The translations under genes and the position numbers were made by a program. Shown piece by piece: positions 1 to 9,836 of a stretch of DNA of 64,000 nt (position 1 is its first letter; every line of letters begins with the position of its first letter). The DNA is taken from contig NC_050738.1 of assembly GCF_014529535.1 (NCBI RefSeq), positions 4,162,588-4,226,587 on the forward strand, given 5' to 3'. Below the pieces are notes generated by a model that made no database searches, was not told the DNA's origin, and worked only from the letters and a program-made list of their open reading frames with translations. Origin of the DNA: Bradysia coprophila. Its lineage: Eukaryota; Arthropoda; Insecta; Diptera; Sciaridae.

Positions 1-75
1 TAACTATGTATATGAACGACGAGTACAGGTAAAATAGCTAGGTTCACAAACTAAGGTTTTATAATTGAAAATCCG

Positions 76-205
76 TCTATCACATAATTTATTACGAATT
101 TCGTAATTTTGCACGTAAAAATGGAATCGTAATCGAATTACGATTACGAACGACTGTGATTTCAACATGGAAAATTACGAAATTCGTAATAAATTGTGAG
201 ATAGA
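76..205. repeat. Short inverted-repeat element (MITE-like)
   Basis: The ends are about 35-bp inverted repeats: TCTATCACATAATTTATTAC on the left matches the reverse complement of the right end, with one or two mismatches. The interior is short and has its own dyad around ATCGAATTACGAT. No coding capacity; no clear target duplication seen. Confidence 0.7.
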
Positions 206-1955
206 TGATGATTAAAATCTCTCTCTATCTCTCTCTATCAGCTTCAGATGTTACAACTTAATTGGTTTGCACAATCATTTTGGAATAAAAGTGTAATCCA
301 GGTATTTCGGTTGCAGAGGTCTACGGCTCAAATATGTTTCTGGTCATCATTTCATTTAAGGCCATCTGTATATTGCATTTAGCTATAATGCTGTTGTATT
401 TAAATGATACAATACGGAGGTTGTAACAAAAATTGTTCATATACCAGTCGAAAAGCCTTGTATAAGTAGATGTACAAGACATTGTAAAAGGAAAATATTT
501 TTGGTAGATTTGGTTTTTGACAATACTTTACGGGTATGACTTAAATTCAAATGTTGTGAGTCATAAAATTCGGATTTTTATTTTCTATATAACATAACAC
601 GACTAATGACTCTATATAGATACATCGAGCAGCTTCATATTACATAACTCCTCCTCAGTCAAATCCACATACATATTCAATTGTGTTTTGCTCACTGACT
701 TACTTATTTACGTCACAACTTTATAACCAGGGAAAAATAAAATCCAAAGCTGAACACGTTCAACGAGAAGATAAGTTAATATCGCACACAAGGCAAAAGG
801 CAAAAACATATTAAATTATTTCATCTCTCCTTCTCGTAATGATTACGTTTTCCCAAAACCAAAATATTTTCATATATGACGTATAATCACAACTAAATCT
901 AGAGGAATTTAGCTTTCGGTTTTGAGATGAAGATGTGGGCGCGTGAAGCCATCAAATAACAAAACAATATCTCAAACAATATAAACCGAATACATCCTAC
1001 GAAAACTTTATGTAAACACCGTCAAACACCAGCTCTTAAATAGATACGTTTTGTGTTTTAAGCAGAAGAAAATAGCGAAATGTCGAAATACCGCGCAAGC
1101 AAAAGGGTTAAATGGATGACTATTAAAGGGCATTTGAGCTGAAGGGTTTTATTGCAGAAGGCTTTTGTTTGGGGATATGTGTTGTATATATTTGTGTTAA
1201 ATGTGTGTGCTGGTGAATGTATGTTTTTGTTGTGATTGCTGACGTCTAATACAATCTAGATAAGGTTTATGGGTATAAAACCGGATATTAAGTTTCACTA
1301 AATTTATCTTATGGGACATGACGTTAAAAGATAATTTCATTTAGATTTCGGTTACCGGGCTATTGGAAAAAGATTAACTGGAAATATTTTCCGATTTCGT
1401 GGTTGTTTTTGTTTATAGAATTGACTTACTTCCAGATAGTAAATCACTGCTTTTGACATTATCGGCGTTATCGAATATCCGAAATTGGTTTTCCACTCTC
1501 TTTATATAGAGGTGGTTGAAAGAAAATGTGATTTTTTCCTCCATTCCACTTCTAATTCATATTTGGTATTCATATTTACAAACATATCCCGAATTTACCT
1601 ATTTGATGTTCAATTTAATTAGGAAAGTTCTTCGCACACGACTTTTTTCGGATATGTTTAAAACCAAGGAAAATTTTAACCTACTTCATTCCATACAACA
1701 TTAGAATATATGTTAGGTATGCCACTAGGCCTGGGTGCTGCGGGAATTGGTCCACTTCGGAAATTTTGTATCTTTTGTATCTGACTATAATATGCTTGTC
1801 TGTCTGAGTCATTGAAAAATCTGCTCACAAAATGAAACGTAAATATTTCCAGACAACGTTCCTTTGTGTGGTCCCTTTACTTAAAATGGCTGTTAGCTAA
1901 AAATTTCGAATTTACAACACAATACTGAAATGGAAATTTCAAATTTTCAATCAAA
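206..1955. other. Intergenic, no gene seen
   Basis: AT-rich DNA with only short chance reading frames, the longest 62 codons near 1516-1704 with no start context or family resemblance. A short (TCTC)n-like stretch lies at about 221-238. I see no gene or structured repeat here. Confidence 0.5.
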
Positions 1956-2834
1956 ATTATTTCCATCGCAACATTTTTTGATTGCATCGCTGCTGGTTAC
2001 GTCTCAATTCAACATTTCTAAATTTCCAAATCGTTTGCGACCATAACGTATCCAGTCGAGACTACCACTTTATCACATAAACTCTATACAAACAAATTCA
2101 TTCAAAATCAATCTAGTTACACATCAAATATCGCATTATACACGCGCATAAAGTATGCGCGTATGTTTTCATTGTAGTGTATTCGTGGACAGTTTTGTGG
2201 GCATTTTTATGATTTGCTGTTCATGCCCACAAATTTCAAAATTGAATACGAGCTAAAGTATTTACCGTAGTACAACCGAACTGGGGAAGATCGATAGAGC
2301 TCAAGAGTCTTCCCCGATCTTCCCCATAATAACATTCATAATTATTGGTTTTATACATATTTGCACTATCTAAACATACTTGTTCCCGTGATATATATCA
2401 CGGGAACGATACCTTTTACTGAGTTCGTTCGCAATCAAAACCAATAATTATGAATGTTATTATGGGGAAGATCGGGGAAGACTCTTGAGCTCTATCGATC
2501 TTCCCCAGTTCGGTTGTACTACGGTAAATACTTTAGCTCGTATTCAATTTTGAAATTTGTGGGCATGAACAGCAAATCATAAAAATGCCCACAAAACTGT
2601 CCACGAATACACTACAATGAAAACATACGCGCATACTTTGTGCGCGTGTATAATGCGATATTTGATGTGTAACTAGATAGATTTTGAATGAATTTGTTTG
2701 TATAGAGTTTATGTGATAAAGTGGTAGTCTCGACTGGATACGTTATGGTCGCAAACGATTTGGAAATTTAGAAATGTTGAATTGAGACGTAACCAGCAGC
2801 GATGCAATCAAAAAATGTTGCGATGGAAATAATT
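1956..2834. repeat. 879-bp near-perfect palindrome (foldback element)
   Basis: The arms are about 397 bp (1956-2352 and 2437-2834) and almost identical as reverse complements; I saw only a few mismatches, for example AAAGTATGCG against its partner near 2150/2640. The central spacer of about 84 bp itself holds a perfect 26-bp palindrome at 2382-2407 (GTTCCCGTGATA and its complement), flanked by about 29 bp each side that do not pair. No ORF of note. A transcript would fold into a long hairpin. Most likely a foldback DNA element; no clear target duplication was found. Confidence 0.9.
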
Positions 2835-3615
2835 GGAAAAACCCTGTAGGTGTGTACTCTTACATGCATGATAAGGTCCCGGTTATTTGGTCGTTAGTTA
2901 GTTCTTGGGAGATCATCTTGTCTTACTCCGTGGGGGAGCATAAGGCACCAACAAATTGCCTCCATCGCACACGATTCAGCGCCAAGGCTTTCACTTCGTT
3001 CCAAGTCTTTCCATGGTCCTTGGTACTTGGGAGATACATACGATATAATTTTCCAAAATGAAATTTTCTTTTACACATATTTTCAGAGTTCTTCAGACAA
3101 AAATAATAAAAACGAAAATCACTACTTCCTCGATTACTCACTCCTAATATCATCTAGCAGGTTCAAGCTTTCGGAAAATCATCCCTGTGCTAAGTCCTAT
3201 CCAACACATAATACAAATATTTATTTGGGTTTTTAGCGCTTTTCACATGATATGTTCTTTACTTACAATATTTCCATGGTTAATAGAGGTGACATTGCGA
3301 ATATTCTATGGTTATCTGCTTTTCGCCCAAAAATTAAACGAACACTACCTCTCAAGTTACATTGTGGATTACAGAAAGTTTTCCCTGGCGGAAATATAAT
3401 TTGTTATGGACAGCAAAAAAAAATTAATTGATGAACTCTGGTGATCGTTGTCTTATAACCAAATAAAGGCGTGTTCAATCTAATGAAGTAAATGATGTGG
3501 TATCATTGCATTTGAAATACTTAGATCAAAAGAAGTACTAGACCTAATTATTGCAATAATCTACTCGCTATGTGTATGGTTAACCAAAAAGAAAAATTAC
3601 GGCTGGCTTCAGCCG
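2835..3615. other. Intergenic, no gene seen
   Basis: Overlapping short frames of about 70 codons on both strands (2852-3399) have no recognisable protein features and look like chance. Nothing else identified. Confidence 0.45.
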
Positions 3616-3768
3616 CAGCACTATCCTAGCATTATTATAGGAAATATTCGGAGTCTGATGAAATCACAGCAGGCAGGCTCTGCGTTTCTTATATACAGAT
3701 AAATGACGTGTTTTGTACTCCCTATTTGACGCTTGTTAATTTAGTGTTAATGCTATTTGCAGTGCTAT
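3616..3768. mobile_element. MITE relic, CAACGCACTGCT-related family
   Basis: Ends read CAGCACTATCCTAGCATT on the left and TGCTATTTGCAGTGCTATG on the right, matching the ends and internal parts (a GGAATATTCGGAG-like segment, CACAG-AGGC, TGCGTTTCTT) of the better-preserved copies at 11798-12002 and 29823-30034. Target duplication not clear; older copy. Confidence 0.55.
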
Positions 3769-3821
3769 GCTTTAACATATTCTCTAGCATTCATTCAACC
3801 AGGTGAAAATAAATGTGAAAT

Positions 3822-4411
3822 GTGTGTCGCCATGGCCTGATGAGAAATGGTATTTTTGAACTGCATATTAATGCAAAACGTCGAAAGACGTATTTAATTT
3901 TCTCACAGATCGAAACAGTGGTCGAAGAAAGGTCTTACTTGTTCAGACAATGTGCCTGTCCAATGGCACCAGGTTCGTTGTTGATGTGATGAATGCTTCG
4001 CATTCTGTGTTAACCAGTGTAATGATGATCGGTTCATCTTTGGTTTAACAAATTCAACAATATAGATACATCGCACCGTGTATCTATAAAAGAATCACCC
4101 ACATTACATGAATACGTGCGAAGTTTAACACGTGTATATGTTCGATACTTGGTATGTCCAGCTTTGTGGTGGCTAACCACACACACTGGCCACGATTGGT
4201 TGAGTGTAGCACCGAATTGAAATTTCATTTCAATTATGATTCGCTAGACTTATTCGTGTGCAAATCGGTATAGTGTTCGATGGAGCACTGTATCGAGTAC
4301 CACTGTCGCCATGGCCTGATGAGAAATGGTATTTTTGAACTGCATATTAATGCAAAACGTCGAAAGACTTATCAAATTTTCTCACAGATCGAAACAGTGG
4401 TGGAAAGGTCT
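3822..4411. mobile_element. Element bounded by ~105-bp direct repeats with 12-bp target duplication
   Basis: Nearly identical direct copies of about 105-110 bp, both beginning TGTCGCCATGGCCTGATGAG, lie at 3826-3936 and 4304-4410, separated by about 370 bp of unrelated sequence without coding capacity. The whole unit is flanked by TAAATGTGAAAT on both sides (3810-3821 and 4412-4423). The long duplication suggests LINE-mediated insertion of a tandem or dimeric SINE-like unit. A tiny LTR-type element (TRIM) is the alternative, although LTR elements normally give 4-6 bp duplications. Confidence 0.6.
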
Positions 4412-4773
4412 TAAATGTGAAATAATTTTATTAAATGGAAAAATAGTTAAATGTTGAAACGGGAATGTATTGCCACGATATCCGTCAAGGATTTTTTGCT
4501 AGTTTAAAACCAAAAACATTTTAAGCCCACTTGAAAGAGTCCCGCAAATGACACCTTGTTTGAAGTACAAACAACTGACAATCTGATACGTTTATATCTA
4601 ATTTATTTTATTTATCGAAGAAATTAATGTTATACTTAATAAATGTAACATAATTATGATTAAGAAATGCAGATAATTAAATCTAATTAACTAAATTATC
4701 GTCTAATCTAATACATTAAACGAGATCATTTCTCAATTTCGTTCGTCAACGAACTCTCTGCATTCGTTCATGA

Positions 4774-5186
4774 CTATGACTGATAATAATTGGGATACTC
4801 AAAATTGTTACTCGAATAATATCGATAGGGATCAATAGTGGTCGGTTTTACAGTCGGCTTAATCGGTCGAAGAATGTAGGTGCTTCGTCGATTATCACCG
4901 CTAGTGTGCACTTGAAAAGTGGTTTCCTCGTGGCTATCATTCGAGTAGATTTTCTTCAACGCTAATATTCCCGCTATGGTAAGGGCGACCTTACTGATGA
5001 TCAATGCTTTTCCAGCGATGATTCCGATTGATTTTAATGCCAGAGGACCTAAGTATCATTTTAGAAAATTTAATCGAGAATGATTTGGAAATAGTAATTA
5101 TTAAATAATGGTAATGGTTTGATGAGTACCTGATATCCCAACGGCCGCTGCAACTGCCGCCATTAAGTATTTGTACATTTTTTTCC
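4774..5186 (-). CDS. Osiris-family 3' exon pair, cassette C
   Basis: Two exons on the minus strand, 5186-5130 and 5048-4774, reproduce the last two exons of the Osiris gene at 11114-9837. The first encodes a Lys/Tyr/Ala segment (KKMYKYLMAAVA), the second the hydrophobic Osiris core (GKALIISKVALTIAGILALK), an Asn/Arg-rich middle and a tyrosine-rich tail ending at a stop. Acceptors (TTTTTTCAG, ACTTAG) and the donor (GTACTC) are present and the entry phase (1) equals that of the parental exon 2. No signal-peptide exon lies between here and 9.1 kb, so it is probably an alternative 3' end of the upstream gene, or a partial duplication. TTTATT at 4605-4620 (AATAAA on this strand) gives a poly(A) signal. 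Its first exon is 15 nt longer than the other two. Confidence 0.75.
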
Positions 5187-6314
5187 CTGAAAAAATGTAT
5201 TTGATATAATAGAAATCATTCAGTGAGTATGTTTCACAACAAAATATGAGTAACATGGCACACACATACCCACGCCCAAAAGTACGATGGCACAGCCACA
5301 ATTTACAAAAAAGTATTTATAAAAATTGGGAAAATGGGAAATCAAAGTTAATGTACAAATAATGGAACACACTTGTCATAATTGGTAGATTAAAAACATC
5401 CGCCTTACGTCCTGTGGCAACGATTTTGAAATACCTTAGTATACCTCATTTAAAATATTAAAGTTTGTCTTCAAACATAATGTGATAATCAATTTTTGTC
5501 TTTGCCTGAAGACTGTTCTGATATTTTATTCTTGTGAAAGCTCTACCTGTCACATACGGCTATTCATCTGTTATCGATCACGACGACAAGCTAATAATGA
5601 CAAGCTCTGGGGTAATATGGTCCATAGTAAAATGCATGCCAAGAAAATTGAAGTACAAGATTTGAAATCAATCGATTAAAAATCTTTTGATCGATGTTAG
5701 TAGTAGACCCAATAATAATGCTGGTCATATGCTTCAGGTTATAACAGGTTAACCTTTAACCGTTCATTTGATGAACCGGATATATATCATGTTCCACGAG
5801 TGATTTCCCCTCGTTCAAATCCCAATTTATTACTTGCTTTATCCGCTACGCAAAAACAGATATTTAAAATTCTGCCACTCCAAACCACTCTTGTGACGTC
5901 GATTATGACCATTGGGACCAACTTCCAGTCACCTCTATATTATTGTATTGTCCAGTAAAACAAAAATGGACATCGAAGAAGCAATACGCCTTATCATAGC
6001 CATTTGGCTAATAATTTGACTTATTACGATTCAAGTAGTTTTCATATTTTGGATAGTAATTGGAGCGCGTGCGACGAATCGTAAGTGTTATTTTGTTTAT
6101 TGTGTTCGTTTAATCTCGGAGCGATTATCATTAAACCATATTTCGGCAAAAATGTCACACAAAACGTTTTCAATCCTATTCTTTCTTTCCGCACACGTTA
6201 TTATCATTGTCAGTATAGATTATGCAACGTGCGTAATGCTTGCTGGATGAATCCGATTGGAAAGGTTTTTTTTAATAAAAATATATTTGTGATGTTATGC
6301 TCCGGGAAGTGCGA
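5187..6314. other. Between Osiris cassettes, no gene seen
   Basis: No Osiris-like N-terminal exon (signal peptide plus paired cysteines) could be found on the minus strand here, which matters for interpreting cassette C. Only short chance frames are present. A stretch around 5550-5690 weakly resembles 30070-30200, suggesting an old dispersed repeat. Confidence 0.5.
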
Positions 6315-6432
6315 GAATTCGGTAAAGTTTCCATTTTATGTGAAATTATTGAACTAAGAGAATTTAAGTAAGAATAAACGAGATTTAACAAAATCGAATA
6401 ATTTCACATAAAGTGGAAATTTTACCGAATTT
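6315..6432. repeat. Inverted repeat, ~38-bp arms
   Basis: GAATTCGGTAAAGTTTCC at 6315 pairs with GGAAATTTTACCGAATTTCC at the right; the pairing extends through the TTTATGTGAAATTATT core. Foldback-like, non-coding. Confidence 0.65.
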
Positions 6433-6636
6433 CCACACTGTTCCCTGTCGTTTCTAAACGCACATTCGCGTCCCTGAAGTTAGCACAAGATTTCTTTCTC
6501 AACTTTTTTTTAAATCTTGATACATCAAGATCTAATTTTGACTAATGGTTAGTTAAAGTAACTAGAACTAGTACAATAATTATCAGAAATCGTAAACGGT
6601 ATTGGAATGAAATTGAGTTTGAAAAGAAAAATTTGG

Positions 6637-7032
6637 TTCACGGGTGGTGACCGAACCCACAATCTTCAACTTGCCGGGCTGATGCTCTACTGTAGACATC
6701 TTCTTTTCAAATCCAATTTTGAACCGTTCTTTCAAATTCTACGTCACAGTCACAGCTCGTATCGTGTCAACATCAATTCGATTCGAATTAATGCAGGAGA
6801 CAGTAAATGTTCATATGTACGGAAAACGACAGCGTTACATGTTGAGTATGTGTGTGTTGAGGAAAGTTCGCCAATTGATCAGCGTGGTGTGCAACACATG
6901 ATACGAGCTGTGACGTAGAATTTGAAAGAACGGTTGAAAACTCGATTTGAAAAGAAGATGTCCACGGTAGCTCAATGGTTAGAGCATCAGCCCGACAAGT
7001 TGAAGATTGTGGGTTCGGTCCCCACCCGTGAA
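6637..7032. mobile_element. Foldback element with tRNA-derived arms
   Basis: The left arm (6637-6775) and right arm (6897-7032) are inverted copies. The right arm ends in a full tRNA-like sequence, whereas the left arm carries the same sequence on the minus strand with the D-arm region shortened. TCAAGATCTAA occurs just outside both ends (about 6527 and 7034), though not immediately next to the left end. The arms also share the CTTCTTTTCAAAT and TTCTACGTCACAG segments. Confidence 0.7.
6961..7032 (+). pseudogene. tRNA-like sequence (tRNA pseudogene or SINE head)
   Basis: The 72 nt fold as a cloverleaf: acceptor TCCACGG/CCGTGAA (6 of 7 pairs), D stem GCTC/GAGC around AATGGTTA, anticodon stem TCAGC/GTTGA with loop CCGACAA (nominal anticodon GAC, valine), T stem GTGGG/CCCAC with loop TTCGGTC. 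Position 33 is C rather than U and position 58 is G rather than A, and the sequence sits in a foldback with a damaged mirror copy, so I read it as tRNA-derived repeat DNA, not a working gene. Confidence 0.6.
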
Positions 7033-7057
7033 TCAAGATCTAACTTTGAATAATGTT

Positions 7058-7475
7058 GAGAGGGATTCTTTTGAAAATCCGCCTATCAAAATCGGACCCA
7101 TTTCGTCTGGGATTACGTTACAACTAGCATGTTAGGTTCACAATAACCGTCATCAGATTTTGAAAATTTTTCTTGCAAATTTTTGCAAACATATATCAAT
7201 CAATCTAATCAAACTAGGCATTACCCGAAATTACTTAAGCTCAGCTTTCTAACGAGCCCACTCTCACCCGAAACGATCATTTATAACGGTCAAGAAATTC
7301 GGATAAAAAACACTATTTTTCCAACTTCGGAGATCTTCCACCAGCAACCAGGTGTGGCTCGAGACTGTGTGAGGCCTGTTTTGAGGTCTACTGGCAAAGA
7401 CCTTTCAGACAATGTATATCTATATATCCATCAAAGACGAAATAGGTCCGATCTTGATAGGTGGATTGCGGATCC
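7058..7475. mobile_element. Deleted copy of the GAGGGATTCTTTTGAAAA foldback family
   Basis: Begins AGGGATTCTTTTGAAAATCC and continues through CAAAATCGGACCCATTTCG, the AGCTTTCTAACGAGCCCACT segment and AGGCCTGTTTTGAGGTCTAC, all shared with the 941-bp element at 44081-45021. Most of one arm is lost. The 142-codon frame at 7183-7611 runs across this element and the neighbouring SINE and is not a gene. Confidence 0.75.
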
Positions 7476-7512
7476 GCTGACATCACATGATATTTATAGA
7501 CACATTATACCC

Positions 7513-7935
7513 ATTGTGACGGGATGGCTCAGTGGTTACGTACTAGCCTTCCACCAAAATGATCCGGGTTCGATTCCCGTGACAGACAAATTCCGCATGG
7601 AATTTTTCTAGCGATTATATCGCATTGGTAACGTCCTTAGTTCACTCAAGCTTCATAATTTGGGTAGTTGCGGTGTGTTTGGTGGCTGCAACGATGTACA
7701 CACTGAATGAATCGTATGACGTAACCCAAATACGATGAATTTGTGTACATATGTCTAGCCTACATTAAGGCGAGATATCAATTTCGCACCTAACTTTCCT
7801 CAGATAGTAATTACATACTTCGAGGCGTGGTTCGGAAGTCACGTAAAGCCGGTGGTCCAGACTGAACTTGTTATTGGCTGTAAAAGGCTGTTAGAACGGT
7901 CTCAAAACCAACAAATAAATAAAAATAAATAAAAG
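7513..7935 (+). mobile_element. tRNA-derived SINE
   Basis: Contains an internal RNA polymerase III promoter: A box TGGCTCAGTGG at 7525-7535 and a perfect B box GGTTCGATTCC at 7567-7577, then a unique body of about 330 bp and an A-rich tail of AAAT units at 7911-7934. This head-body-tail order is the normal SINE arrangement. Flanking duplications were not found, so the exact ends are uncertain. Confidence 0.7.
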
Positions 7936-7967
7936 CTATCGAACGAGCTATAACTCAATAGCCGAAT

Positions 7968-8100
7968 ATGTTGATATATCAAGATACTGAGGATCGAAAA
8001 TGTTGAGAAAATCCGACATTTCAGTCTGTGGTTCTCCGTATCTTGATATATCAAGATTTTCGGCCACAGGCCTTCGTATCTTGATATATCAAAATACGGA
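7968..8100. repeat. Repeated TATCTTGATATATCAAGA palindromes
   Basis: TTGATATATCAAGATAC or its complement occurs three times (about 7971, 8040 and 8081), each a near-perfect 16-18 bp dyad, with GGAT/ATCC sequence between. Probably a small foldback element. Confidence 0.5.
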
Positions 8101-8206
8101 TAACCAATAACCACAGAGTAAAATGTTGGACCAACTTATCAAAATAAGTTCACATAAGTAACCGAGATATAAAACTTGAATTATGTGATCAAAAAAAAAT
8201 AATTTG

Positions 8207-8544
8207 GAGAGGCGACTACGTTACCATACCATACCATACCGCACGTGCACAATTAGTTAAAAAATATTTCCAACGCATTTAATAAAATTCTAATCTTGCA
8301 ACTTTGTGCAGACAGTACGAGAAACACAAGGTAAATGTAGAAAAGGCTCCTTTTCTGAATGCTTTCCGTTGTTTTTCTGGTAATATTGTTGAAGGATACG
8401 TCTTATTATTCATGATAGGCATATTCTGCACAATGTTGCTGGATCATATTGTGTTGGAAATATTTTGTAACTAATTGCACAATAAAAATAACGAGCGTAT
8501 GGTATGGTAATAGTTACCATATAATGGTAACGTAGTCGTCTCTC
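8207..8544. mobile_element. 338-bp MITE with long terminal inverted repeats
   Basis: The left end GAGAGGCGACTACGTTACCA mirrors the right end TGGTAACGTAGTCGTCTCTC; pairing continues inward through CATACCATAC and the TTAGTTAAAAAATATTTCCAACGCA region for about 70-100 bp with small gaps. No coding capacity and no clear target duplication. Confidence 0.75.
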
Positions 8545-9158
8545 TTAAGAATATCTTTCGCTGTATGTACAAAAACTATGGCGGCCTGAGTTTAGTGCTG
8601 ATAATTTTCATTGGTAACGGTATAATCCGTAAAATCACAGACAAATAGATTTGAAAATTTCACCTGTAGCAGGTAACTTTGTCTCCAGGCAATTCACAAC
8701 TTTATTTGTTGTATGATGCTACAGATGTACCAGATATTGTGGATTACCTGGTCACAAATTTACCTGCTATCGATAAACTAATTCTATCTACGAGCTTTGT
8801 TTTTAGATATATTATCGAATATAATCTATCATAAAACATTGACGGGAACTGACCTAATTATGTACATGAAACACGAAGGAAGTATAAGTACAACAAAATG
8901 TATAGTTCTAAATCCTTTATTGACCACCTTTCTAATAAACTTTACAAGCTAAATTTACTATCAATATTTGGTTGTGCTGTTCTATAGGTTTTCGTTTGGT
9001 CTTACAAAACATTTTTCACAAAACAATTCGGTAAAAACCTCATTTTTACATGCTAGCTACACTAATCTATAATTATAGGCTTGATGATGTGATGTGTAAA
9101 AAATAATTTAATTTTTAAACAAACATCAATTAACGGAACGGTATTTTTTGACAATAAA
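8545..9158. other. Spacer downstream of Osiris cassette B
   Basis: No gene seen. A TTTATT at about 8914 gives AATAAA on the minus strand and could end a transcript using cassette B. Confidence 0.4.
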
Positions 9159-9538
9159 TTATTTCTTAGTTTCGTAATAATGGTACGGGTCCATTCCATG
9201 TGCTTCAATATTTTTGACTGGTCTGACCAAGTACATACTACGACGGTTCTGTTCGTCATCAGCATGTACTTGAAAGCTTTTCTCTTCATGGTGATCGCTA
9301 CTGAATAGTTTCTTCAACGCAATTATCCCGGCAATTGTTAGGGCAACTTTACTGATCACTAACGCTTTGCCCGCTATCGTGGCTAGAGCTTTTAGTCCTA
9401 ATGGAGCGGCAATTCCCATGGCTACATTTTGAGAATAATTTTTAGGTTTTGTTTTAGGTTTCGTTTAATAAAACTTGCGCAATGATAAGATTTTACCTGT
9501 CAGGAAAGCGGCAAGAGCATATTTGTGAAGCTTTTTTT
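9159..9538 (-). CDS. Osiris-family 3' exon pair, cassette B
   Basis: Two minus-strand exons, 9538-9497 (42 nt) and 9421-9159, duplicate the last two exons of the adjacent Osiris gene. They encode EKKLHKYALAAFLT and then a core beginning MGIAAPLGLKALATIAGKAL, the ISKVALTIAGIIALKKL membrane-like stretch, QVHADDEQNRRSMYL and a Tyr-rich tail ending ETKK. The short exon has exactly the same length and phase as its counterpart at 10227-10186. Acceptors (TTGTTCTAG, AAAATGTAG) and donor (GTAAAA) are intact and there is no stop. The 300 bp between this cassette and the upstream terminal exon contains no N-terminal exon or obvious promoter, so splicing from exon 2 at 10622 is the simplest reading. A degenerate duplication is the alternative. 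Confidence 0.8.
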
Positions 9539-9836
9539 CTAGAACAAAAGCAGAGTTTTATTGTGTTTAGTGATCGCCTATTTTTTTTAAATATTTTGTA
9601 ATTAAGCGATAATTTGTCAGAATTAAGCGAATGGTTTCTGCCACTGTTCCGATCTGAGAGACAGGTTTCAAAACCGGGGATTTTGCTGACATTACACATT
9701 TTAGATGGATCCTCGTTTAAAAACTCTTTATTGGTTTGATTAAATTAATTTTTATTAATTTGATTGTCATTTTATGAAAATTATTATAATTCATTTGAAC
9801 ATCAACATCGTGCGTGTATTTATGGAATAAATCACC

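Noticed and set aside
6961-7032. Functional tRNA-Val gene
   Set aside because: C at position 33, G at position 58 and a damaged mirrored copy in the same foldback argue for a tRNA-derived repeat.
7183-7611. 142-codon plus-strand reading frame
   Set aside because: It runs across a deleted foldback copy and the head of a SINE; the same peptide fragments appear in the mirrored arms at 44-45 kb. Not a gene.
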